Shown one piece after another: positions 21,881-32,926 of a stretch of 64,000 bases of DNA. The notes below the pieces were generated by a model. That model worked only from the letters and a program-made list of their open reading frames with translations. It was not told where the DNA came from and ran no database searches. The translations under genes were made by a program, and so were the position numbers. Every line of letters begins with the position of its first letter. Position 1 is the first letter of the stretch. This DNA comes from Cheiracanthium punctorium (Eukaryota; Arthropoda; Arachnida; Araneae; Cheiracanthiidae). Where the stretch lies: NCBI GenBank assembly GCA_038373885.1, contig JAWZYV010012241.1, positions 604,935 through 668,934 on the forward strand. Direction: 5' to 3'.

Positions 21881-23505
21881 TTTTGGCGATATTTCACCAA
21901 AAGCCGACAAACTTGAGATAGTCTGCGAGATTTTGGGGATAGCCAAAGTAGTCATTGACCACAGACTTTCATTGAATTGAATGCATCCATACACCTCAAT
22001 GTATTTAAAGTCATTTGGCTCACCCTGTAAATAAATTCTCAGTCGATTGCTGTCAAAAAAGATATGGAAAACAGTTAGATATTACAATAGTTCTAAATAC
22101 AAAAGTTAAAAAATCTACGGGTTAAAGTTTTAGTGTTATACAAAATATGAAATAATTTTTGGCGCCAAATTTGGCGATATTTCGGCGAAACTCGTCAATG
22201 TCGACGACATTTGGCGAGATTTTAAGCATGAACCAAACAATGACAGATTATCGCCAAATTTGGCGATATTTCGCCAAAACTCGCCAAGAACGATGACAAA
22301 TGGCGATACTTTGGGCATGGACCAAATGACTGACTATCGCCAAATTTGGCGATATTTCGCCAAAACTCGCCAAGGTCGAGGACAGACGGCGAGTTTTTGG
22401 GCATGTACCAAACAATGACTGTCTACAGTTGTATTATATTGAAGATGTCCATAGACATTAAAGTACTAAAATTCTTTTCGGTGGTCCTGTAAATAAACTC
22501 TCCAGTAGATTGGAACCAAAAATCGAGATGCACAACTAGATGTTACAAACATTCTTATATATGAAATTTCATAATAGTTTTTGAGATTTGAGAGTTAAAT
22601 ATGCACACACGTACACCAAAAGTCGCCAAGCTTGGCGACTTTTGGCATAGTTCTTGAGGGAGGCACGTGACCGTGGTCGGACCATTACCTAACTTATGTG
22701 GTAGGACGGCATTGTGCTTGAAATGGATGAATGTCCCTAAAATTGCCATTGACCGTAATGTATTGGAAATCTTTTGAGTGTTCCTGTAGCAGAACTACAA
22801 ATGATAAAGACACTTTTTTTAATGGAGAAATTCATTTTCTAACTCTTTACAGCATACATCACTTCTGAGTCGTTTGAAATAGCCCAATACCTCTAAAAAA
22901 ACGCTTTGATGAATTTCGACCCATAGAGCGTAATGTATTTCGAATCTTTTGGGCGGTTCTGTAGATAAACTATCCAGTCGAATGGAATCGAAAGGGGAGG
23001 TGCACAACTAGATGTTACAGCAATCCTAAATATAAAGTTTCAACATTCTACGCCTAATAGTTTTTGAGATATGCGAGTTTAATGAGTTTCGGCCCATTGA
23101 GCGTAATGTATTTCGAATGTTTTGGGCAGTCCTGTACTTAAACTATCCATTCGATTGCCACCAAAAGGGGAGGTGCACAACTAGATCATAGAACAATCCT
23201 AAATATCAAATCTCAACATTCTACGACCAATAGTTTTTGAGATATGCGAGTTACATACATACGTACGTACATACGTACGTACGTACAGACGGCATGGAAA
23301 AACTGGCCACAGCAGACTCGCCGCTGGTCAAAATGAGTTGCAGACGCGTTAATATGATCGTGCATGCTAGCCTACGATAGGATGCATCGAAAAAATTTTT
23401 AAAATTCAATTTAGAGGTAGTCAAAATCGGTTTTTTTGTCGAAATTTGGCCCCCAAAATTTTTCGGGATCACATTACTTCCTTATACTACGTACAAGGAA
23501 GTAAT
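21880..23505 (+). mobile_element. HINE-like element family 2 (left limit uncertain)
   Basis: The right end is a perfect 11-bp-arm hairpin, ATTACTTCCTT and AAGGAAGTAAT (23473-23505). Before it lie a TACG/TACA microsatellite (23251-23288) and degenerate tandem units of about 173 bp. The units are recognisable by TAATGTATTTCGAAT at 22931 and 23104, and by CTGTA.ATAAACT..CCAGT at 22027, 22486 and 22960. A separate 86-bp array lies inside. The design resembles non-autonomous Helentron-associated elements. The left terminus could not be fixed. Confidence 0.5.
22155..22405 (+). repeat. Three-unit 86-bp tandem repeat with hairpins
   Basis: Each unit holds TTTGGCGATATTTCGCCAAA or a close variant (8-bp inverted arms, 4-nt loop), then ACTCGCCAA, GACGACA or GAGGACA, TGGCGA and GGGCATG.ACCAAA. 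The 86-base offset also shows as repeated peptide shadows on the minus strand, which are not genes. Confidence 0.85.
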
Positions 23506-24230
23506 AATTTTGGCAATCTTATTACGCTAATCATATACAACTATAACATTAACATATTGGGGGGGGGGAGTCCGTCGTGATTTTAATACAAGCTCTAATC
23601 GACATACAATAAATCTTTACGTTAAACCGATGGAAGTTCCTGCATTATTATTGCACTAGAAGATAAAAGCTCGTTGTGGAGGCACTTGCAACGGGCGCTA
23701 GAAAAAACATTCGACAAAAATATCTCTATACACTCAATATATTTAATCTTTGTCCACTTAAAATAAATAATTTCATAGTCCATTTTAATTATATACCGAA
23801 ATCAAAATTGCATTTTCTTCTAAAAACGCGCAAAAACTTTTCGTATTCGAAAGATTTCATTTCGTTGGGAATTGGAATCGTAATTTTCCCTTCAAAGTCT
23901 GATCACCGTGACTTCAGTATGAGGTCATTATCACTCGCGACACCTAATTTTGTTATGCAAATGATTCACTTGTTTGACTCTCGGAAATAAAATAGAGCTG
24001 AAAATAGCGAAAAATCGCTTGAAAATTAGGAAACGGTCTGATTTTCAGGCTTTTAAAGTAGCGCATATTATTTTCTTAACTTTTTATACATAATTATGAA
24101 AAATTCCAAGCTGATCGTACAAACGGTGTAGATTTTATTACGTTTTCCGTGCTCAACTTTTTAATCTGTTTGGAGTAATGGTGAAGTTTTATCTTGGAGT
24201 GGTTGAACCGGAATTGTGATAGAGTCGGTG
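23506..24230. other. Unassigned stretch
   Basis: A G-run lies at 23560-23568. The 104-codon frame at 23676-23990 has no recognisable family, start context or neighbour support, and I do not call it a gene. Confidence 0.45.
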
Positions 24231-24231
24231 A

Positions 24232-24329
24232 GTCAGGGATCAGCATAACGCGAGACGAAAAATAGGCGTCTCGTAAAACAGCCTAAAAGCTTTGTCTGGT
24301 ATCGTCTCGTATCCATCGCCATCCCTTTT
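24232..24329. mobile_element. hAT MITE family B, decayed copy
   Basis: CAGGGATCAGCATAACGCGA, GGCGTCTCGTAAAACAGCC, AAAAGCTTTGTCT and CCATCCCTT follow the order of family B in reverse. Internal GCGAGACGAGAC motifs are lost and no target duplication remains. Confidence 0.65.
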
Positions 24330-24404
24330 TTGCTTAATCATCTGTAAAACGGACAGAAGGCTAATATCTTATGGATCGCCAGAAAAATGAAGAAGATGTT
24401 AACG

Positions 24405-24860
24405 GTGTAGTTCGAAAAAAAGCACGTGATTTTGGTACATAAGTACAAATAAACTAATTATGTCGGGCACTTCAAAATTTTGAAACTGTCTCTTTACAAG
24501 CTGTACTACATACTGAAATAAACGATCAACCTGTATCTATTTCACAACTTTTAGAAAAAATTCTTAAAAATCGGAAATGTTCGCAAAACATGTTACTCTT
24601 CGAAAAATCTTGCAGCTTAGATCCATGTTTAAGAATTTTTTCTGAAAATTTCACAAATGGCACAACTTTTTCGCTTATTACAGTGTGTAAAGCAGCTTAT
24701 GAAGAACCCTCTGGATTTTTTTTTTTTTTTTGACACCATGATGCTGATAGTTTTTATTTCAATTTGTGTACCAAGACTAAAAACAGAGTTTTTTTTTTTT
24801 TTTCTTCGTACTACAGCCTTAAATAAAAGCGGAGCCGGCGATTTAAACTACTTTTAGGCA
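24405..24860 (+). repeat. Dispersed repeat J, copy
   Basis: It shares GATTTTGGTACATAAGTACA, CTGTACTACATACTGAAATA, AATTCTTAAAAATCGGAAAT, CTTAGATCCATGTTTAAGAA and TACAGTGTGTAAAG.AGCTTA with 39275-39680. T-runs at 24717-24732 and 24790-24804 are length-variable between copies. Confidence 0.75.
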
Positions 24861-24880
24861 TTAAAAAAAAAAAAAAAAAA

Positions 24881-25561
24881 TCTGGAGTGACTCCACTCGA
24901 CTTTCCGAACACTTACGATTAAGATCATTACCAAGCACTTAAATAAATTTTAATCGATGAATCATTCAAACATATACACCAAATTGAAACTCAATCGAAT
25001 GCACCGTTTAAACGCTTGCGCACTTTCAAGAATTTCTCCCCATATGCCATTATGCCATAACATAAAAGAAAGTTTTGTCGTAGCCCTTTAGGAGAACTAT
25101 AAATCCTATACACACCAAAATCAATACCGGTCTTAGGATGGTGGTTTATAACATGTATACCGAATTTGAGCTCAATCGAATGTATCGTTTAAACGCTAGC
25201 GCACTTTCAAGAAATTCCCCCCCATAGGCCATAATGTAAAAGAAATCTTTGTCGTAGCCCTGTAGAAAAACTATAAGTCCTATACACACCCAAATCAATA
25301 CCGGTCTTGCGACGGTGGTTTATGACATATATATCCAATTTGAGCTCAATCGAATGCTCCGTTCAGGAGCTATCGTGTTCACTCACATACACACAAACAC
25401 ACACACACACACACACACATACACACATACATACATACATCTCGTAAAAATAGCATCAATGGATTCAGAAGCCCTCAAAACGTGTCAAAACACCAAAATC
25501 TCGAAGTCGAATTTTTTCATGATTACAATACTTTCCTTACATGGTACATGTTCGGAAAGTA
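24881..25561 (-). mobile_element. HINE/Helentron-like element, copy H1
   Basis: Read on the minus strand it starts ACTTTCCGAACATGTACCAT, with hairpin ACTTTCC/GGAAAGT. It then has a GTAT/GT microsatellite (25385-25440) and tandem units of about 173 bp keyed by GAGCTCAA.T and CCGTCGCAAGACCGG. The end is GTGTTCGGAAAGTCGAG plus the stem-loop TGGAGT-C-ACTCCA. Both flanks are A/T runs, consistent with insertion into T-rich sites. It is non-coding. Confidence 0.75.
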
Positions 25562-25654
25562 AAAATAAAAGCGCTTTTGCCTCGCAGTACACTTGACAGC
25601 ACGTTTGCAGGTTGAAAGCGTCTGTTTAGTTGCACAGACATCATATGGAGAGTG

Positions 25655-25690
<36 letters not shown>

Positions 25691-26523
25691 ATAAAATCTC
25701 GTAATAATGGGGTGGGGCTCGCACCCCAGGTGACAGAATAGAGTCAAACCCACGCAGGAGGCGAGCGGCATCTTCACCAACAGGTGAAAAATAAATGATT
25801 TTTTTCTTTTTTTTTTTTTTCCTTCGTGGGATAGTACTCCATGCCCTCTTGTTCTATAAGAGCATATTATAATCTTTCTTAAGTGGTATGTCTAAATGAA
25901 CCTACGGAATGGTTATTCATTTTGAAGACGACAACAACAACAAACAAATAAAAAAAAAAAAAGAAAAGAAAAAAGAAAGAAAGAAAGAAAGAAAAAGAAA
26001 AGAAAAGAACATTGGTGCATGTTCATCAGAACTGTGACAGCAAACAAAAATATTCATTAATTTTTTTGGATTTATTCGATTTAAATAGGGCATTTTTTTT
26101 TTTTCTGAAGTAAACTATCTGAGTGACTACCCGAGCAGAAAAGTTTTGAAGTAATACTAAACCTGAAATTAGATCTTGAAGCAAGCATGTTTTATTCCAC
26201 ATAAAAATATCATAATGAGAGGTATACTCTAAATTGGAAACATTCGATCCGAAACTAAGAAAATAATGCAGTAATAGATGGTCATGGTATTTTTTTTTTT
26301 AATCTTTAGAATGAACAGAGCCAAAAAAATTTGAATCACAGTCATTCATCTTTGTTTAATTGTAATTTGTTATTTTTCTGCATATCTGAGAAAATTTTCA
26401 AGCCGATTTTCCATACACAAGTGTGTGAAATGTTGTTAACAATGGTTACAGGAAAGGAATGTTCACGATTACTTCTTTTCAATAATGAGAGGAAGGGTTT
26501 GCGAATTATGGGTCATTTCTTTA
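25562..26523. other. Low-complexity rich unassigned stretch
   Basis: Poly(A) of about 35 bases lies at 25655-25688, poly(T) at 25799-25820, and A/GAAA-rich tracts at 25945-26008. No gene was recognised. Confidence 0.5.
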
Positions 26524-26527
26524 TAAA

Positions 26528-26928
26528 CCCTTTAACGCGCAGTGTTCCCGCTCTGGGAACACCTAACTCGGACGTTATGATTGTTGCCAGTCACGAAGAA
26601 TAGATTGGATTTCTATAAAAAATAGTTGCAGGTGACATAGCTCCACGAGAAATACTTTACTTTTTAGCACGTCATTTCCCGTAAAAAAATGGTCGCGATT
26701 GTTTTTAACAGCACTGACATCTGCTGAAAAATGGAAGAACGCGAGAACAACTGGATAGATTGCCCAATGCTGAAAAAAAGGGCAGCCGGCTGTCGTCAAC
26801 AAAGGGTCTTTCGATCTGTGGCACGCGATGAACGTTTCGATCGTCCGCCCTCTTGCTGGTCGTTAAGCCGAGCGATAGCAACGGATGTCCTTTTTTTCAG
26901 CATTGGGAAAGGGTTGCGCCTCAAAGGG
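26528..26928 (+). mobile_element. piggyBac-type palindrome MITE, copy 4 (left arm deleted)
   Basis: The ends are CCCTTTAACGCGCAGTG and GCGCCTCAAAGGG. TTAA follows at 26929-26932, and the left flank is TAAA, one change from TTAA. From AAAGGGCAGCC the sequence jumps to GGCTGTCGTCAAC, so the left palindrome arm is missing and the right arm is intact. Confidence 0.87.
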
Positions 26929-26932
26929 TTAA

Positions 26933-27487
26933 CACCAACATAATAAGTATTTTAATAAACAGCATTGAAGCAATAGTATACTAGACATAAGTAAAAGAAA
27001 ACTATTATCGCAGTTGTATTGTAAAAAAATAGGAAAAACAATAAAAGATGAATAGCTACTCCCTTGAGCTTGGAAACTCAGGTTTGTTTCTGTACAAAAC
27101 ATATACTTCTCAAAAGTGATGCAAAATCATGTTGAATACAAATGAAATGCCATGCCTCGTTTGTGTGAATAAATAATGGTAAATTTTCCGCCGGTGCTAT
27201 TTTTAGTTATGACTCTGAATGGGCAGATAAGATTTCAGAGGAACCCTTGTTCTGGGCATTTGTTTCTCAACTAAGTGAAAAGCTTCATCAGTGAAAAGTA
27301 AAATTATTTGTTTACATCTGAAATGTATGGTAGATTATAGGTTTGCAATAGAAGGAGCGAACTGTAATTGCTTTGTCTGCATCTATAAAAGAACTAACCA
27401 ATGCTTACGCACGGTATTTTTGGAGAACATTCATTTACAAACTTCACTTATGCACAATTATTACGTTTCAAATTGATGTACGTCTCT
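26933..27487. other. Unassigned stretch
   Basis: Several short frames, none recognisable. No transposon end was seen. Confidence 0.45.
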
Positions 27488-27701
27488 GAGAGGCGGGCCG
27501 TAGCCGTAGCTAGGGGGTGGCCCCCGCCAGGAGCACAAGCAGAAGAGGGGGCGCAAAATCAACTGCGTCACAAGAGTTGTATAAATAGTTTTACTAATAT
27601 ATGTCCGTTTTTTCAAAACAGCACATCTATAAAGGTGGACATATAGGATTTTATTAAGTCCAAGATCTAAAGGGGAGGGGGACTCAATTGTGACTGTTGT
27701 G
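27488..27701 (+). repeat. Dispersed repeat G, copy b
   Basis: It shares GGGGGCGCAAAATCAACTG, TCACAAGAGTT, TAAATAGTTTTACT and AACAGCACATCTATA with 12245-12640. Its right part is interrupted by the family B MITE at 27702. Confidence 0.55.
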
Positions 27702-27873
27702 TAGGGGTGGACGCGAGACGACTTTTTGCGAGACGAGACAGAGATTTACAGGTTTTTTGCGAGACGAGACAAGCATTTTTAACATTATGATATAGGGAAT
27801 TTTGACGAGACAAAGCTTTTCGGCTGTTTTGCGAGACGCGAGACGCCAATTTTTCGTCTCGCGTCCATCCCTA
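27702..27873. mobile_element. hAT MITE family B, intact copy 2
   Basis: The ends are TAGGGGTGGACGCGAGACG and CTCGCGTCCATCCCTA. An exact 8-bp duplication CTGTTGTG lies at 27694-27701 and 27874-27881. Internal order is as in 2406-2582. It is non-coding. Confidence 0.93.
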
Positions 27874-27881
27874 CTGTTGTG

Positions 27882-28308
27882 CCAGGGGCGCAAACTCACA
27901 TAGCCAAGCCCCTGCTGAGAAGGCAGGCCACAGGAGGCACGATCTGCGGACTTATGACTAGAAAAAGAGTGACTTTATTTTATTGTAAAATAAGCACTTC
28001 GTATTGATTATTCAAAGAATTCCATGCAAAATAATTTTGAAGCATAGTATTGCAAAATATATCTTTCTATCTCAAGACAAGAAAAAATTTGAAATACGTT
28101 CTAGTTATTTAGGCAAACTGATTATAGTGTATCAAAAGTATGACCTATGAAAAGAGGCCTATTATAAAATAATCATATGCACATTTTTATCGGGTGGCAA
28201 AAACCCGACAAGGTCCGCCCTAGGCTCGGATAACCCGGACATTTGTCCGAGGCGCCAAATTGGGGGGCTGCATTTTGGTTGTGGGAGTGAAATGCTGATA
28301 TCTTAAAT
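27882..28308. other. Unassigned stretch
   Basis: It begins CCAGGGGCGCAAAC, perhaps an isolated transposon end. No gene was recognised. Confidence 0.4.
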
Positions 28309-28495
28309 CAGGAATGGGCAACCTTTGGAAAGTTGCCGGCCAAATTTAGGATGTTGGCGAAGAAAGGGGTGGTATAAATGGGATTTTGAATGTTTTATAT
28401 GAGTTTTTCTACGGGAATTTGAAATTTTCCGCCGGCCGGATCAAAAGCCGTGGCGGGCCACATCCGTCCCGCGGGTCGGGAGTTGCGCATATGTG
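28309..28495. mobile_element. hAT-type MITE family E
   Basis: The left end is CAGGAATGGGCAACCTTTGG and the right end is GTTGCGCATATGTG. Flanks TCTTAAAT (28301-28308) and CGTTAAAT (28496-28503) match at 6 of 8. Interior GCCGGCCGGATC..AAGCCGTGGCGGGCCACATC is shared with 60519-61070 in reverse. GC-rich GGCGGGCCACAT blocks of this kind are known in hAT elements of several animals, but I cannot name the family. Confidence 0.75.
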
Positions 28496-28730
28496 CGTTA
28501 AATACACAGATTATCCCTCTATCTAAAAATTTGCAGTTCGTATTGTCTAAGGGTGTCGATTCGGAAGATTTGGTAAAATATTTTCTTGTCAAAGAGGAGA
28601 GAGGTATTTTATTTATTTATTTTATTTTTTTTTTTTTTTCGGAGAGGGGGGGGGAGGCTAAGAGAAGGTCCTGAGCGCGTCCCCTTCAATTGCGAAGACC
28701 AGCCCTAAAACACACTTTAAACAATGACAC

Positions 28731-28832
28731 CCCAGCAAACACACACAAGTTCTCTGAACGTCTATTAACGTTCAGAAAGCGTCTTCTGAACGTTAATAGA
28801 CGTTCAGAGAACCTGTGTGTGTGTTTGCTGGG
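28731..28832. repeat. Near-perfect 102-bp palindrome
   Basis: It begins CCCAGCAAACACACACA and ends TGTGTGTGTTTGCTGGG. Inner arms GTTCTCTGAACGTCTATTAA and its inverse flank a 6-base loop (AGCGTC), giving arms of about 48 bp with one or two mismatches. It is probably a fold-back MITE, but no target duplication is visible. Confidence 0.85.
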
Positions 28833-29491
28833 ACTGCCCCTTTCAAAATTGAAATTCTTTTGTACGTGCCTTTAAAAGCATTATTCACGCTGGATACCCA
28901 ATTTTAAGAAAAGTGCTTAAAAAAAAAAAAAAAAAGAAAGCGATAGAACAAGCAGGTTTTCTTTTCTTATTATGCTACTTCAGTATCTCCCTTTGTGAGC
29001 GAAATTTTCGTTCTCTCACTGGAGACGCACCTGAGTCAATTTGTTTACAGTGAAATTTGCACTCTCTCTTCGTGGGAGGAAAAAACACCCCCATTTCTTG
29101 ACGGTGAAAGTCCCACACCGCGAACCGCCATTGTTATTCGTTATTAATGATATACTTGAAGCATCCAGAGAGGTGTTGCTTTTCTTCCATTTAAATGAGG
29201 CGTAGCGCTTTCTTTTCGACACTTTACAACAACAGCGTTTCTATACCTGTATGCAGCGAGGGTTTTTGAAAAATTATTTAAACTGCAGGATGTCGTATCA
29301 GCAACGTGACATTTTTTCTATTTATCATGCGTTGTCTTTTTCACTTTCACTGTGAGCTAGCTGTACACTATAAAGCGCGAAAATTTTATTTCATAGCATG
29401 GAAAAGCGTTCTGCCGATTTTTTGAAAAAGCTGCAGCCCCATGGCCCATGCTAAAACAGGCTCAGACCTCTCACTGAACATTAATATTTTT
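28833..29491. other. Unassigned stretch
   Basis: Poly(A) lies at 28920-28935. A partial hairpin near 28996-29020 is GAGCGAAATTTTCGTTCTC. No gene was recognised. Confidence 0.45.
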
Positions 29492-30175
29492 ACTTTCCGA
29501 ACATGTACCATGTAAGAAAAGTATTGTAATCATGAAAAAATTCGAATTCGAGATTTTGGTGTATTGACACGTTTTGGGGTCTTCTGAATTCATGGATGCT
29601 ATTTTTACGAGATGTATGTATGTATGTGTGTATGTGTGTGTGCGTGTGTATGTGTGTTTGTGTGTATGTGAGTGAACACGATAGCTCCTGAACGGGGCAT
29701 GCGAATGAGCTCAAATTGGGTATATAGGTTATAAACCACCGTCGCGGAGACCGGTATTGATTTGGGTGTGTATAGTTCTTATAGTTTTTCTAGAGGGCTA
29801 TGACAAAGATTTCTTTTACATTATGGCCTATGGGGGGAAATTCTAGAAAGTGCGCTAGCGTTTAAACGGTACATTCGATTGAGCTCAAATTGGGTATACA
29901 TGTTATAAACCACCGTCGCAAGACCGGTATTGATTTTGGTGTGTATAGGACTTATAGTTTTTCTACAGGGCTACGACAAAGATTTCTTTTGCATGATGGC
30001 CTATGGGGAGAAATTCTTGAAAGTGCGCTAGCGTTTAAACGGTACATTCCATTGAGCTTAAATTTGGTATATATATTTGAATGATTCATCGATTAAAATT
30101 TATTTAAATGCTTGGTAATGATCTTAATCGTAAGTGTTCGGAAAGTCGAGTGGAGTCACTCCAGATTTTTTTATA
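29492..30175 (+). mobile_element. HINE/Helentron-like element, copy H2
   Basis: It starts ACTTTCCGAACATGTACCAT (29492). A GTAT/GT microsatellite lies at 29613-29668. Tandem units start at GAGCTCAAATTGGGTATA (29708 and 29881) with a partial one at 30054, a 173-base period. It ends GTGTTCGGAAAGTCGAG then TGGAGTCACTCCA. T-runs flank both sides. No Rep/helicase coding is present. Confidence 0.78.
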
Positions 30176-30179
30176 TTTA

Positions 30180-30399
30180 TATTTATAATTTTTTTGTATC
30201 ATACAACTTTTGAAATTTTTATATTCGGGTGTGACGCAAATAATTCTACATATTTTCAACGTACCGTCAACCAAAAAAAAAGGTTAACAAACCCGAGGTT
30301 ACAACAAACCTGAAAAGCGTTCAACTTTGTTATTAAGCAGGACAACAAAACGGAGCAATCCAAAATCGTGGATGACTTTCGATTCGTCTATCTACGGTT
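30180..30399. other. Unassigned AT-rich stretch
   Basis: Nothing recognised; TA-rich sequence immediately follows the HINE-like element. Confidence 0.4.
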
Positions 30400-30690
30400 G
30401 TGCATTTAGCTTTTGGATAGGAGTTTGGAAGAAGGGTCCATTCTTACTTTAAGATGGGATTGAAAGTAAATTTTACTGTAAATATCTGGTAAAAAAAATG
30501 TCAGTTACGTTACAAATTTTTAATCTCCTTTATAGTATATTTTCTTGATTACTCATTAAGTTGTCGAATTTAAATGATCAATATAAATTTTTTAATTAAT
30601 ATAAAATATTCAAAATTTATATGAAATTTAAAAATATTTTTACGGTATACTCTTTTCTGGAACGGACATGGGCGCCCATACCTATGGGCA
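30400..30690 (+). repeat. Dispersed repeat L, copy a
   Basis: It matches 46040-46335 in reverse orientation: GGTCCATTCTTACTTTAAG, TGTAA.TATCTGGTAAAAAA, AAATTTAAAAATATTTTTA and ACGGTATAC are shared. A weaker relative may lie at 61740-62060. No ends were defined. Confidence 0.55.
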
Positions 30691-31029
30691 GGGAAAGGTC
30701 AGGGCCACCTCCTAGCTCCCGGGAAGTACATATATATATTACTACCGTAGGGATTTACGTACTAGTATTACGTAGATGTAGTTCCAATTTAAAATATAGC
30801 ATCTTTCTGAGGCAGGACCCCTGACTTGCCCCCGCCCCTTACCCCTACAATCATTTGGCAGCCCAGATACAAAAAGTTGGATATTTGACCAAAACAGGCG
30901 TTTTTGGTAGATTAAGGGGACCCCGTCCCCCTTATATACGTCAGTGCGTCTGTCTGTCCTAAATATGTGTCGACTGCCCCCCCCCATACGAAATCCACAC
31001 CGCCGCTGATTTTCCCTATTGCTTATTAA

Positions 31030-31449
31030 CCCTTTAACGCGCAGTGATCCCGCTCTGAGAACACCCAACTCTGACGTTTTGGCTGTTGCCAGTCACGAAG
31101 AATAGATTTGATTTCTATAAAAATAGTTGCGGGTGACCTAGCTCCACGAGAATCTTTTACTTTTGAGCACGTCCTTTCCCGTAAAAAAATGGTCACGAAT
31201 ATTTTTAACAGCACTGACATCTGCCGAAAAATGGAAGAATGCGAGAACAGCCGGATGGATTGCCCATGCTGAAAAAAGGGCAGCCGTTGCCATCGCACAG
31301 CGCACAGCCAGCTGTCGTCAAAAAAGGGTCTCTAGATCTGTGGCACGCGATGAACGTTTCGATCGTCCGCCCTCTTTCTGGTCGTTAAGTCGAGCGATGG
31401 CAACGGCTGCCCTTTTTTCAGCATTGGGAAAGGGTTGCGCCTCAAAGGG
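31030..31449 (+). mobile_element. piggyBac-type palindrome MITE, copy 5 (left arm mostly deleted)
   Basis: TTAA lies at 31026-31029 and 31450-31453. The ends are CCCTTTAACGCGCAGTG and GCGCCTCAAAGGG. The left arm stops after GGGCAGCCGTTGCCATCG, then resumes at CAGCCAGCTGTCGTC; the right arm is complete. The 96-codon frame here is a shadow seen in sister copies. Confidence 0.9.
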
Positions 31450-31453
31450 TTAA

Positions 31454-31773
31454 AGAGGGTTGCATGTTACATGATTAGTCCTTTCGCAAGTGCACCCAAA
31501 AGAATTTCCAACCCTGTGTCAGTGCGCTTGAGAAACAGTCATTCCATTGTAAACAAAACAAAAAAATGAACTAACGTTTTGTACGCAGAATGCTCTCCGT
31601 CGAAAATCGCAAATGCAGCAACGAGAAAGAAAACAACTTTCATAGCAGATTTGGGTACCAAGTCTAAGGCTACTGATAAATAAATAAATAAATATACATT
31701 TACATTGCATTTCTGTCCCTTCGTCACTTGACGACCGAGATTCCTTTTCTATGCCCATCACGCGCAACATGGG
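31454..31773. other. Unassigned stretch
   Basis: It has an (AAAT)n-like tract at 31677-31695. The minus-strand frame at 31519-31770 has no recognised family. Confidence 0.4.
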
Positions 31774-32280
31774 GCCACAGCCATAGGCGTAGAGTTATAT
31801 GGGCCCGTGGGGCTCGAGCCCCCCCAATAAATTGTGAATAGGGGCTGAGCCCACCCAATAATTTACCACTCAATACAGAAAACTAATTATACTAACATAA
31901 AAAAAAGTATTTCGCGCCATTTACAAACGTTTAAAAAAAAACCTTTACTTGTACTATTAAAAATTTTCTTCTTTTGATTTCAATCGTGATTTAGTATTCA
32001 TTGTGACGCCACGTAACACACACAATATTACTATAAGCTGCCCTCGCCAGGCTCTGGTTAATTAAAATCAGATTATTCAATGTAAAGTATGAAATGAAGA
32101 AAAGTTCAGATGTGTCTAAAATGCACTATCTCATCGAAAATGTTTTTTTTTTTTTCTCCTTTGCTTCTTTTTTTAACTTATAACATGGTAGGAAGATACT
32201 AACATGGATACTTACCTTACAGAGGTGTAGAATTCTATGGATCCATAGAGCTCGAGCGCCTCCAATAATTTACACTTAAG

Positions 32281-32464
32281 TCATAGCTGCCAACTACTAC
32301 GGATTATAATTAACCACTTTTTGTAAACAGTATATTTTTTAATTATTTTTTTTTCAAAATAGAAACCAGCTTGTGCGCGCAGCACAAAAATTTTGCTATA
32401 TTTTAAGCCGAAAAATCATGTAGAAAAAGTGGTTAATTATATTCCTTAGTAGTTGGCAGCTATG
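32281..32464. repeat. Fold-back repeat nested in composite element
   Basis: TCATAGCTGCCAACTACTA at the left is mirrored by TAGTAGTTGGCAGCTATGA at the right. TTAACCACTTTTTGTAAACA and AAAAAGTGGTTAATTATAT extend the arms. The same structure, shortened, occurs at 44453-44576. Part of its core resembles 33030-33140. Confidence 0.8.
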
Positions 32465-32486
32465 AGTTAGTTATATGTACGTGAAT

Positions 32487-32658
32487 CCGTGGCGTAGCCA
32501 GAAATTTTTCTTGGGGGGGGGGGGGTTACGACTTCTGCAACTCACATATATGTATACGGGTGTATGATAAGGGAGTGAAGAATATACATTTTGTAAGGCA
32601 AAAAATTCCTCACGGGGGTTTATGACCCCCTAACATCCCCCCCTTGGCTACGCCACTG
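32487..32658. mobile_element. hAT MITE family A, nested in composite element
   Basis: The ends are CCGTGGCGTAGCCAG (second base changed from A) and TTGGCTACGCCACTG. An exact duplication ACGTGAAT lies at 32479-32486 and 32659-32666. A diverged counterpart occupies the same position at 44597-44775, so it inserted before the host element was copied. Confidence 0.92.
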
Positions 32659-32926
32659 ACGTGAATATATGTGGTTGTAGGGCCCGGCCCCCCCAATAAT
32701 TTTGAAAACTTTACGCTTATGGCCACAGCAAGGCAGTCAAAGACCCGAGCCGCACACAGACCCCGATCAAGACAACCGTGGGCTCTGGGCAGAAGAAAAA
32801 TATTGGGCCCACGCGATAACTTCTCCCTACCCCCCCCCCAAAGAAAAAGAGATTATGATTGCTTTATTCTTCTGAAAAGTTTTAAATATCTCCCCCCCCC
32901 CTCCTTTCCAAACACAAATTTTGTTT

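Larger units (their letters stand above)
31782..32721. mobile_element. Composite hAT-like element, copy 1
   Basis: The left end CATAGGCGTAGAGTT pairs with the right end AACTTTACGCTTATG. An exact 8-bp duplication GCCACAGC lies at 31774-31781 and 32722-32729. CCCCCCAATAAT.T motifs sit close to both ends. A fold-back (32281-32464) and a family A MITE (32487-32658) are nested inside. The element recurs at 43957-44839 with the same two inserts in the same places. It is non-coding. Confidence 0.92.

Noticed and set aside
22155..22405. Regularly spaced hairpin repeats suggesting a CRISPR array
   Set aside because: Only three 86-bp units that diverge along their whole length, no unique spacers, no cas genes and a eukaryotic context. 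This is a tandem repeat.
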